From positions 1 through 5,218 of the forward strand of contig LNZQ01000193.1 in the NCBI GenBank assembly GCA_002007315.1: 5,218 nucleotides of DNA. The letters run 5' to 3'. Position numbers and translations under genes: made by a program. Below the pieces are notes generated by a model. That model saw only the letters and a program-made list of their open reading frames with translations. It was not told the origin of the DNA and did not search any database. Shown one piece after another: positions 1-4,993 of this stretch (position 1 is its first letter; the number at the start of each line of letters is the position of its first letter). This stretch comes from Epulopiscium sp. Nele67-Bin004. GTDB taxonomy: Bacteria; Bacillota_A; Clostridia; Lachnospirales; Cellulosilyticaceae.

Positions 1-93
1 CTATCACAAATGTCCTGTTGCCAGTCTCACACTGACTTGAGATGCTCTCCATTTTTCATGCTTTTGCTTTAAGTGTAATTTTGTCTCTTACAG
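1..93 (+). other. 3' part of a POLA1 intron (vertebrate)
   Basis: Non-coding sequence ends in a pyrimidine-rich stretch and TTACAG immediately before a recognisable POLA1 exon, which is a normal splice acceptor. No bacterial gene signals are seen. The assignment to POLA1 rests on the exon that follows. Confidence 0.7.
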
Positions 94-156
94 AAAGACG
101 TGGACCTTTCTAAAGATGACTTGTTGGGAGATATCTTACAGGACCTGCACTCTGAG
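94..156 (+). CDS. pola1: DNA polymerase alpha catalytic subunit, internal exon (partial gene)
   Basis: This 63-base exon is a whole number of codons (phase 0/0). It is bounded by TTACAG on the left and GAG|GTTGGT on the right. It translates as [21 protein letters not shown]. From memory, human POLA1 has [20 protein letters not shown] in its N-terminal, non-catalytic region, so the match is nearly residue for residue. POLA1 is the nuclear replicative polymerase subunit that extends RNA primers together with primase. This segment lies before the polymerase domain and contributes nothing catalytic. HS instead of NT and other small changes fit a non-mammalian vertebrate; the style of the surrounding DNA suggests a fish. 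The rest of the gene is outside the window or has been lost at the junction to the right. Confidence 0.85.
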
Positions 157-499
157 GTTGGTGTCACATCTTAAACAATTCTGATAAATGTAGGAAAACA
201 CAGTTCAGTTCAGTGCAGTGCTGGTTTAGGTGTTTTGTGTTTTGTTTTGTTTTTTTTACAGTTAAATGACGTTGAAATGTACATTTATGCTTTTATTTTC
301 TGTGTAATGACTCAGAAATGTGTAAAAAGACAAATGAAGGGGACAAAGTTTTCATATATAAATTAAACTTACAGCGTTTTAGTTATTTAATAGTCTTCTC
401 TTTTTTTAAAGCCAACTTCTCCTCTTCTTTATGTCCACGTCTAATCAGATGCATTCAAATATTTGCTTTTAAATCTCTCTGTCTCTTCTGTTTTCCCAG
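157..499 (+). other. POLA1 intron (GT-AG)
   Basis: A 343-base intron starts with GTTGGT after GAG and ends with a pyrimidine tract and TTTTCCCAG. It joins two exons whose combined translation follows POLA1 in frame. It includes a T-rich, TTTTG-repetitive stretch around 230-260 that ends in a second acceptor-like TTTACAG, but the sequence after it does not continue the POLA1 reading. No gene is seen on either strand; the open frame at 318-515 runs through the intron and is not supported. Confidence 0.75.
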
Positions 500-538
500 A
501 AACCGACTGTTCTGACTCCTCCTCCAGTGGTCACTCTC
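500..538 (+). CDS. pola1: DNA polymerase alpha catalytic subunit, next exon, truncated
   Basis: After TTTTCCCAG the frame reads KPTVLTPPPVVTL. This corresponds to TPQITPPPVMIL in human POLA1, directly following the segment encoded by the previous exon. In the human protein the next residues are KKKR. Here the frame instead runs into LFPVPTFSR and then a stop, so the homology ends at about position 538 without a splice donor. This is the left breakpoint of the vertebrate gene, or an unrecognised exon variant. The exon is therefore partial. Confidence 0.75.
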
Positions 539-614
539 CTCTTTCCTGTTCCCACATTTTCCAGAATATTAATGAAGCCCAGTTTGAAATTTGATTGATG
601 ACAGTGGAGAGTAA
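539..614. other. Unassigned joint between POLA1 exon and bacterial DNA
   Basis: This sequence fits neither neighbour well. It begins with a pyrimidine-rich run ending TTTTCCAG, which looks like an intron 3' end, and it finishes with GGAGAGTAAGT, which looks like a splice donor. That would suggest a small piece of another vertebrate locus. Alternatively, the bacterial DNA may begin somewhere inside it. The bacterial frame that follows has an in-frame stop at 612-614, so the exact breakpoint lies somewhere between about 538 and 620. Confidence 0.4.
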
Positions 615-962
615 GTTTCTTTTAGAAATACAATTTCAAAATATTCATCTATTGTAACAAATGATTATAAGCCATTAGAAACGTTTACCAATGCAACAGC
701 GGTTGAACTTATTAAAAACCCTGCATATATATTTCCCAAGAATAAAACTGATAAAATACCAACTAAGGAAATCAAAGAGATTTTTAATCTGTGGAATAAA
801 TTACCCGATAATAATCAATCAGCTATTTTAGATGCCTTGAAATTCTTTATAGATAAAAATACTGAATTAGAATTAGATAAACGACAGCGTGATAGTGAAA
901 AATTTAACAATCAAAATAACAATTATGAAAATACTAATATATATGATGATGACCCTTATTAA
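615..962 (+). CDS. Unrecognised bacterial protein, C-terminal part only
   Basis: An open frame of 115 codons runs from the joint to a TAA at 960-962. It has no plausible start: there is no ATG near the left end and a stop precedes it at 612. It is best read as the 3' end of a gene cut off at the junction. The translation is hydrophilic. A central, probably helical region (KEIKEIFNLWNKLPDNNQ, then AILDALKFFIDKN) is followed by a charged, Asn-rich tail ending NIYDDDPY. I do not recognise the family. A terminator 60 bases downstream on the same strand supports a real transcribed gene. It converges with the integrase gene on the opposite strand. Confidence 0.55.
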   Translation, partial: VSFRNTISKYSSIVTNDYKPLETFTNATAVELIKNPAYIFPKNKTDKIPTKEIKEIFNLWNKLPDNNQSAILDALKFFIDKNTELELDKRQRDSEKFNNQNNNYENTNIYDDDPY

Positions 963-1022
963 TGTCAAAATCATACTATAAACACACCTTAATAAATACA
1001 ACGTATTCATTGCCCCAACTCC

Positions 1023-1050
1023 AAAGCCCCTAAGGGGGTGTGGGCTTTTT
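1023..1050 (+). terminator. Rho-independent terminator
   Basis: AAAGCCC (1023-1029) pairs with GGGCTTT (1042-1048), followed by a T run and then CGTTTT. An alternative inner hairpin, CCCC-TAA-GGGG, is possible in the same stretch. The T run is on the plus strand only, so it ends the transcript of the truncated gene upstream. It would not work efficiently as a terminator for the converging integrase gene. Confidence 0.75.
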
Positions 1051-1094
1051 CGTTTTCGGCAAAGAATACTAATGGGTGGTTATGCTATATACAT

Positions 1095-1126
1095 GTGTAT
1101 ACCTCTATCTAGTGTAGTGTATACCT
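1095..1126. repeat. Two direct copies of GTGTATACCT, 22 bp apart
   Basis: The 10-mer occurs at 1095-1104 and 1117-1126, just beyond the 3' end of the integrase gene. Each contains the self-complementary GTATAC. The 22-bp period is about two helical turns, as is common for sites bound by one protein on one face of DNA. A role as recombinase or accessory-factor sites is a guess. Confidence 0.4.
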
Positions 1127-1131
1127 ACTTA

Positions 1132-2175
1132 CTAGCTATCCGTCCATAGTACCGATACTCTATCTTGTATATCTTTGGTACTTCTATTGGCGTAATGTTT
1201 GCTTGTTATCATTATATTACTGTGTCCTAATGCTTTAGACACTAGGTGTATATCGTTAGTCTTGTTGAGTAGGTTTGTAGCGAATGTGTGTCGGAATGTA
1301 TATAGTGTGTAGTCTTTATTGAGGTTAAGAGCTTTTTTGAGTTTGCTGAATTTCTTAGAATAGTATTCATTACCACGCTCATCACGGATAAATAAAAACT
1401 CATGCTTTAACTTTGCCAAATCATCGGCTAACAACTTAGGTATAAACACGGTTTTGTAGCTTTTAGTTTTAGTCTGATACACCTTAATAGAACAATTTTC
1501 AAAATCCACCTCATCATAACGCAGATTCAATCCCTCCGACGGACGCAATCCCGTATTATACAATAAACGCAGATATGTTAAAAAATCAAAATCATCTTTT
1601 ACAGCACTCTGTATCTTCTCCCAGTCCTCAACAGAAATTACCTCTTCCCTTACGTTTGTAGTCAGCTTAGGAAACGTCAATTTATGGTAGTCTGCACTAG
1701 AATAATAACCTTTCTTTACGGCGTGGTTTAGAAATGTTTTGAGATAGGCTACAAGCTTTCTTATACTGTCATCTTTGTACTTTGTCTTTGCCCATTGCCA
1801 AAATTTATCGAGTTTTGCAGAATTTATATCGCTATATGTGTTGATTTTGTACTGTTTAAACAGCTTTAACGCCCATTTCTTACCCTCAATCGTACGAATA
1901 CTCAGATTATTGCTTTCGCAAAGCTCTAGGTACTTCAAATAGTGCGAATGGAAGCTTTTCGATTCTTGTTTTGGTTTTTCAATAACTTGAGGAGCTGTGT
2001 TTTGAGTGTTTGACAGTTGCAGAAGTGTGGATTTTAAGAATTTTTCTTTTAGAAATATGCTGTAAAGCTCATCGGCTAGGTGTTTGTTTTTGGTATTTAG
2101 TGATTTTTGGTAACGTTTATTGTCCATTGAAAAAGACAAATAATAAACCCCGTTACTGCGTTGATACAATCCCAT
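1132..2175 (-). CDS. Tyrosine recombinase / phage-type integrase
   Basis: A site-specific recombinase that cuts and rejoins DNA through a covalent tyrosine-DNA intermediate, expected to integrate and excise the element carrying it. The 347 residues fit the usual size. An N-terminal arm-binding-like region (about 1-60, beginning MGLYQRSNGVYYLSF) is followed by a SAM-like core-binding domain (about 73-170) and the catalytic domain (about 175-340). Visible active-site residues are Arg211 (TGLRPSEG), a Lys at 236 or 238 (TKTKSYK), Arg295 (YTFRHTFAT), His318 (LGHSN) and the nucleophile Tyr328 (KHYAN). The first position of the HxxR motif is Tyr292 instead of His, a substitution seen in other active integrases. 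The ATG start is supported by AAAAGGAG nine bases upstream. It is transcribed from a consensus promoter about 230 bases upstream, with a repeat-rich leader between. Target site unknown. Confidence 0.93.
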   Translation of the reverse strand: MGLYQRSNGVYYLSFSMDNKRYQKSLNTKNKHLADELYSIFLKEKFLKSTLLQLSNTQNTAPQVIEKPKQESKSFHSHYLKYLELCESNNLSIRTIEGKKWALKLFKQYKINTYSDINSAKLDKFWQWAKTKYKDDSIRKLVAYLKTFLNHAVKKGYYSSADYHKLTFPKLTTNVREEVISVEDWEKIQSAVKDDFDFLTYLRLLYNTGLRPSEGLNLRYDEVDFENCSIKVYQTKTKSYKTVFIPKLLADDLAKLKHEFLFIRDERGNEYYSKKFSKLKKALNLNKDYTLYTFRHTFATNLLNKTNDIHLVSKALGHSNIMITSKHYANRSTKDIQDRVSVLWTDS

Positions 2176-2184
2176 ACTTAGATA

Positions 2185-2192
2185 CTCCTTTT
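2185..2192 (-). promoter_or_regulatory. Shine-Dalgarno site of the integrase gene
   Basis: The minus strand reads AAAAGGAG, nine bases before the ATG at 2175. It fixes the integrase start. Confidence 0.8.
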
Positions 2193-2219
2193 AAGAGTTT
2201 CTATAGAATTGCGAAAGAT

Positions 2220-2252
2220 TTTTGTTGACAGTTTGTTGCCATTTTGTTGACA
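2220..2252. repeat. Three tandem 11-bp repeats upstream of the integrase
   Basis: On the plus strand the units are TTTTGTTGACA (2220-2230), GTTTGTTGCCA (2231-2241) and TTTTGTTGACA (2242-2252). Units one and three are identical and the middle one differs at two positions. They sit head to tail with an 11-bp period, one helical turn, so a bound protein would meet each on the same face. They lie in the integrase leader 45 bases before its ATG. Arm-type integrase-binding sites or operators for autoregulation are the likely roles, by analogy with other integrases; this is not shown by the sequence. Confidence 0.65.
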
Positions 2253-2323
2253 GTTAATAAGTAAAAAAGGTAATTTATTGGTATATCCTACCTCTAAATT
2301 TCCTAATTCTACAGAGAGAGAGC

Positions 2324-2339
2324 TACGACTAAAGTCGTA
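2324..2339. repeat. Dyad TACGACT-AA-AGTCGTA in the integrase leader
   Basis: A perfect 7-bp inverted repeat with a 2-bp centre, the form of a small dimeric repressor site. It lies between the integrase promoter and gene. A shorter related dyad occurs before the nuclease gene at 3380-3390 (ACGA-AAG-TCGT). It could also form a weak RNA hairpin with a TAAA loop. Confidence 0.5.
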
Positions 2340-2412
2340 ATGAATATAGATATTTCCACAGTCATATATTTTTGGTAACTGACTTTTTGACTGACTGCTG
2401 TAATATACCTTA

Positions 2413-2441
2413 ATTATACTATTTATACTAGACTTTGTCAA
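2413..2441 (-). promoter_or_regulatory. Perfect-consensus sigma-70 promoter for the integrase
   Basis: On the minus strand TTGACA (2441-2436) and TATAAT (2418-2413) are separated by exactly 17 bases. Transcription should start near 2406 and read into the integrase gene with an untranslated leader of about 230 bases. Such an unattenuated promoter on an integrase gene implies control by a repressor or by the leader. It lies back to back with the toxin promoter. Confidence 0.8.
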
Positions 2442-2469
2442 TCATTTTACAGGTTATCAAAACATAGAC

Positions 2470-2498
2470 TTGAAAAAATCTGCATAATGTATTATAAT
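2470..2498 (+). promoter_or_regulatory. Sigma-70 promoter for the toxin-antitoxin operon
   Basis: TTGAAA (2470-2475), a 17-base spacer and TATAAT (2493-2498) precede the PIN-domain gene. The predicted start near 2505 gives a very short leader. The -35 boxes of this and the divergent integrase promoter are only 28 bases apart, so one regulator bound between them could act on both. Confidence 0.75.
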
Positions 2499-2519
2499 TA
2501 AGATGATATATATTTGGAG

Positions 2520-3002
2520 ATGAAATTGAGAAAAGAAAAGATATATCTTGACACTTCTGTGATAAGTTATTTGGATCAACAAGACAGTCCAGAGAAGATG
2601 AAAGAGACTCATATATTTTGGGAGTTGCTGAAAACAGGTTTATATGATGTCTATATTTCAAATATTGTATTTGAAGAGTTGAATGCTTGTATAGATATAA
2701 AAAGAAAGAAGCTATTAAATTATATTAGTGAGATTGATTATAATTTTGTTCTAGATACACAAGAAAGTTTACAACTCGCAAACGAATATATAACGACTGC
2801 TATATTAACAGATAAGAGTTATACAGATTGCAGACATATTGCACTAGCCAGTATTTATGAGTGCGACTATATAACTTCATGGAATTTTAAACACATGGCA
2901 AATATCAATACTATGAAAAAAGTAAATTCTGTTAATATGGTTAAAGGATATAGAGAAGTAAAAATATACCCGCCCACAGAATTTTTATATGAGGAGAGAT
3001 AA
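2520..3002 (+). CDS. PIN-domain ribonuclease, probable type II toxin
   Basis: The protein has the PIN-fold nuclease pattern. From the ATG at 2520: Asp11 in IYLDTSVISYL, Glu53 in IVFEELN, Asp103 in SYTDCRHIALAS, and a late DYITSWNFKHMAN block. These acidic residues bind the divalent metal that cleaves RNA. The SWNFKH ending is typical of a VapC-like group in which Asn replaces the usual fourth acidic residue. The length (160 residues) is normal. VapC-type proteins generally cut tRNA or rRNA; the target here is unknown. The start is uncertain. A GGAG at 2516-2519 touches the ATG at 2520, which is too close, and is better spaced for a TTG at 2526; a TTG at 2514 also opens the frame. The stop abuts the next gene's ATG, so the genes are co-translated. 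Confidence 0.88.
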   Translation: MKLRKEKIYLDTSVISYLDQQDSPEKMKETHIFWELLKTGLYDVYISNIVFEELNACIDIKRKKLLNYISEIDYNFVLDTQESLQLANEYITTAILTDKSYTDCRHIALASIYECDYITSWNFKHMANINTMKKVNSVNMVKGYREVKIYPPTEFLYEER

Positions 3003-3164
3003 ATGAATGTAGAAGAAATTAGAGCAATGCGTATTGAAGAATCAAAACGTACTATAAATATGTCTTTAGAAGAGCTTTTGGAATATTCAAAGTCTAAAGG
3101 CGGCGAATTTATGCAACAAGCCCTTGAAAATAAAAAGCAAAAAGACAAATCAAAAGTAAAATAA
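3003..3164 (+). CDS. Small protein, probable antitoxin 1 of the PIN toxin
   Basis: A 53-residue protein beginning MNVEEIRAMRIEE, with LEELLEYSKSKG in the middle and a Lys-rich tail. Its ATG follows the toxin stop with no gap. AGGAG at 2992-2996, inside the end of the toxin gene, is a strong ribosome site. Size, charge and position match the antitoxin partners of VapC-like PIN proteins, which wrap around the toxin and cover its active site. No clear DNA-binding fold (ribbon-helix-helix or AbrB) is visible. The family resemblance (an EEIRxxR N-terminus beside PIN genes) is from memory and not certain. Thirty of 52 aligned residues match the next gene product by hand count. Confidence 0.75.
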   Translation: MNVEEIRAMRIEESKRTINMSLEELLEYSKSKGGEFMQQALENKKQKDKSKVK

Positions 3165-3165
3165 A

Positions 3166-3324
3166 ATGAATGTAGAAGAAATTAGAGCAAATAGAATTAT
3201 AGAATCAGAAAAAACATATGGAATGACATATGAAGAACTACAAGAATATTCCAAAAGCCGACAAGGTGCATTTATGAAAAAGGTGCTGGAAAATAAAAAT
3301 CGTAAAGAATCTATAAATAAGTAA
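3166..3324 (+). CDS. Small protein, paralogue of the preceding antitoxin
   Basis: A 52-residue protein beginning MNVEEIRANRIIES, with YEELQEYSKSRQG and a Lys/Asn-rich tail. It is clearly a duplicate of the gene before it: about 58% identical by hand alignment, and the 27 bases around the start codon are identical (3001-3027 and 3164-3190). It begins one base after the previous stop and has no evident Shine-Dalgarno sequence, so it is probably translated by coupling and made at a lower level. It may be a second antitoxin for the same toxin, an antitoxin for a lost or distant toxin, or a copy that is drifting. Confidence 0.72.
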   Translation: MNVEEIRANRIIESEKTYGMTYEELQEYSKSRQGAFMKKVLENKNRKESINK

Positions 3325-3337
3325 AAATTCATTGTAT

Positions 3338-3343
3338 TATAAT
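3338..3343 (+). promoter_or_regulatory. Likely -10 box upstream of the nuclease gene
   Basis: A TATAAT lies just after the second antitoxin stop. There is no recognisable -35 at the right distance (the bases are AT-rich), as is usual for promoters in Campylobacterota. The 11-mer TGTATTATAAT ending here (3333-3343) is also present at the toxin promoter (2488-2498). The nuclease may thus have its own promoter in addition to read-through from the toxin operon; no terminator separates them. Confidence 0.5.
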
Positions 3344-3379
3344 AATTAAATATGGCAATAGCTATTCTAAAGTTAATAA

Positions 3380-3391
3380 ACGAAAGTCGTA
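3380..3391. repeat. Dyad ACGA-AAG-TCGT before the nuclease gene
   Basis: A 4-bp inverted repeat, followed by A. AAAGTCGTA (3383-3391) is identical to the right half of the dyad at 2324-2339 in the integrase leader. It lies between the -10 box and the start codon of the nuclease gene, where a bound repressor would block transcription. Confidence 0.35.
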
Positions 3392-3399
3392 TATATACT

Positions 3400-3403
3400 G
3401 GAG
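3400..3403 (+). promoter_or_regulatory. Shine-Dalgarno site of the nuclease gene
   Basis: GGAG sits seven bases before the ATG at 3411 and supports that start. Confidence 0.7.
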
Positions 3404-3410
3404 TGATAAA

Positions 3411-4784
3411 ATGAATAATTCATTACAAATTAGTGATATTATTGGTTGTGAAGAAGTTGATTTAGAAAATCTAGGTGTATTTAATGCGTTTTGGTATACA
3501 GATAATCATTATTTTATACATCCCAATCTTTTGATATATAATAACATTCCTGAATTTCAAAATGCATTTGATAAAGTCGCTCAACAAATCAATAGTGTAT
3601 TTGATACCTTAGTTAATGTGGGATTTATTGCGGCTTTACAAAAATTTAATTATCCAGAGCCTTCATATACATATATTGGGCATGGGAATACTGAAGCACA
3701 TCCTACTGGAAAAGGATTTACTAGTAAAAGGGCAAGTGATAGCCTTAAATATCTAAATACACTAATAAGTAAAAATCCCAACCTTCGTACTCGTGGTGAT
3801 ATTTTTCAAGTTATACCCCTATTTCAGCGTGGTGTAGGGTGCGATCTAATTAGCGATCTTATGTTTTATATTTTAAGACAAGAATTTTTTGCTTATACAG
3901 AACGAGTTTGTCAAGAATTAGGCATTACCAATTTGAAGTCAAATAAAGATACATATGGTAAAAAAGTGTGTTTTTATGAGCAACAACCTTTGGTGTTTTA
4001 CCCATCTGAACTATTGACTGGAATCAGTAATGAAAATTATGTAGAAAATCAAATTTCTATTAATGAAGAGGTTCGAGCTAGTTTTAACGAACATTTGGGG
4101 AATATAAAACCAACAACTGGTAACATTAAAGCCTTTGCCCGTGATAATGATGATATACATAATAAACTTATAGATATTCTTTCAGAATTGAATGAACAAA
4201 GAAATGTAGTTGATAGTATTATAGTGAATATAGATGAAATAAGAAAACAACAAGCAAAAACGTTTAAAAATGAACTTCCTACATACAATATAAACAAAAG
4301 TCTTCTTGAAAATTTTATAGAAGCTTGTAATTTATTTAGACATAAAATTGAAAATGAGGGTTTCGCTAAGCATTTATACTACAATAACAAAATTAAACAC
4401 GAAAACTATGTAAGATATTTATTTTATTTATCGTTATCTTGGTGGTGTCCTGATGTAATATCTGTTCGAGAAGCGGATACAGGGAGAGGAAAGAGCGATA
4501 TGTATCTTATAACAACAAATGGTTCTAATGAGCAACTTGTATATGAGTTAAAGTTGTCATCAAATCCACAAACTATTCATGGTTATGAAGTTCAACTGCC
4601 AATTTACATGGATAGTGTAAAATGTGACTGTGGTGTTTTTATGCTTGTTAGAGTTAATACAACTTCAACTTGTCAATACAAAAAGTTTGTAGATAAGCTA
4701 AAAAATAAAGACTTTATAAATCCTAATATCAAATGCATTTTAATAGATGGAAGAATAAAGCCATCTGCTCTGTGGTCACTTTAA
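3411..4784 (+). CDS. PD-(D/E)XK nuclease-domain protein, candidate restriction/defence endonuclease
   Basis: A 457-residue protein with a C-terminal nuclease of the PD-(D/E)XK superfamily: GRGKSDMYL (Asp363), VYELKL (Glu379-x-Lys381) and QLPIY (Gln395, Tyr399), the QxxxY motif of RecB-like nucleases. Asp, Glu and Lys bind metal and cleave DNA. The N-terminal part (about 20-170) has a block, FQRGVGCDLISDLMFYILRQEF then AYTERVC, of a kind I associate with uncharacterised proteins and restriction-like enzymes. A Glu/Lys-rich, probably helical linker (about 245-290) joins the parts. The ATG has GGAG seven bases upstream. No methyltransferase, helicase or ATPase neighbour is visible. The last residues (PSALWSL) may be altered by the junction with vertebrate DNA, since the stop lies at the boundary. 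Function as a defence nuclease is inferred from the fold and the integrase/toxin setting. Confidence 0.8.
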   Translation: MNNSLQISDIIGCEEVDLENLGVFNAFWYTDNHYFIHPNLLIYNNIPEFQNAFDKVAQQINSVFDTLVNVGFIAALQKFNYPEPSYTYIGHGNTEAHPTGKGFTSKRASDSLKYLNTLISKNPNLRTRGDIFQVIPLFQRGVGCDLISDLMFYILRQEFFAYTERVCQELGITNLKSNKDTYGKKVCFYEQQPLVFYPSELLTGISNENYVENQISINEEVRASFNEHLGNIKPTTGNIKAFARDNDDIHNKLIDILSELNEQRNVVDSIIVNIDEIRKQQAKTFKNELPTYNINKSLLENFIEACNLFRHKIENEGFAKHLYYNNKIKHENYVRYLFYLSLSWWCPDVISVREADTGRGKSDMYLITTNGSNEQLVYELKLSSNPQTIHGYEVQLPIYMDSVKCDCGVFMLVRVNTTSTCQYKKFVDKLKNKDFINPNIKCILIDGRIKPSALWSL

Positions 4785-4965
4785 TGGAGTAGCTGACAAG
4801 AGCTAATGTGCACCATATTGCATTTGAAATAACCTAACCCATTCTGTTTGACAACACTGGCACCGGCTAATTCTGTCCTGAGGACCTCAAGCCACCAGCA
4901 GTGCAACCTCCAATGACCTTAAAACACGAGTTTAATCCCCAAGGAAAAAGCCTCAAGTGTCCCAG

Positions 4966-4993
4966 TACACACGCAAACACACACACACACGCA
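4966..4993. repeat. CA microsatellite, imperfect
   Basis: ACAC runs with one interruption (ACGCAA) lead into (AC)7 at 4977-4990. This is typical of fish and other vertebrate genomes. Confidence 0.85.

Larger units (their letters stand above)
615..4784. mobile_element. Fragment of a bacterial integrative element or genomic island
   Basis: The block carries a tyrosine recombinase, a PIN-domain toxin with two small partner genes and a stand-alone PD-(D/E)XK nuclease, a typical cargo set for small bacterial islands. It is AT-rich throughout and has bacterial promoters and Shine-Dalgarno sites, unlike the vertebrate DNA on both sides. No attachment sites, tRNA gene or element ends could be identified, so the limits given are those of the bacterial sequence and not of a defined element. 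That the block is one mobile unit is an inference. Confidence 0.45.

Noticed and set aside
232..266. An acceptor-like TTTTTTTTACAG inside the POLA1 intron
   Set aside because: The bases after it do not continue POLA1, while the acceptor at 499 restores the homology in frame.
318..515. A 65-codon plus-strand frame in the left flank
   Set aside because: It lies across a POLA1 intron and the next exon in another phase, and its translation is Phe/Cys/Ser-rich, like translated non-coding DNA.
2178..2441. An 87-codon minus-strand frame ending two bases before the integrase ATG
   Set aside because: Its only ATG lies inside the -35 box of the integrase promoter, the frame crosses the dyad and the 11-bp repeats, and no family resemblance is visible. 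It is more likely an untranslated leader.
3001..3190. A possible CRISPR-like direct repeat of 27 bases
   Set aside because: There are only two copies, both at the starts of paralogous coding genes, so they come from gene duplication.
2867..3332. Two minus-strand frames (2867-3148 and 3150-3332)
   Set aside because: They are antisense to the toxin end and the two small genes. They resemble each other only because the small genes are duplicates.
3357..3366. Palindrome AATAGCTATT before the nuclease gene
   Set aside because: It is short and AT-rich; such palindromes are expected by chance in this composition, and no second copy was found.
3352..3414. A 20-codon leader-like frame overlapping the nuclease start (ATGA)
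   Set aside because: It has no ribosome site, and its last codons include the nuclease Shine-Dalgarno region. It is probably a chance frame, though translational coupling cannot be excluded.
4049..4297. An 82-codon frame antisense to the nuclease gene
   Set aside because: It is a shadow of a well-supported gene, with no ribosome site or family resemblance.
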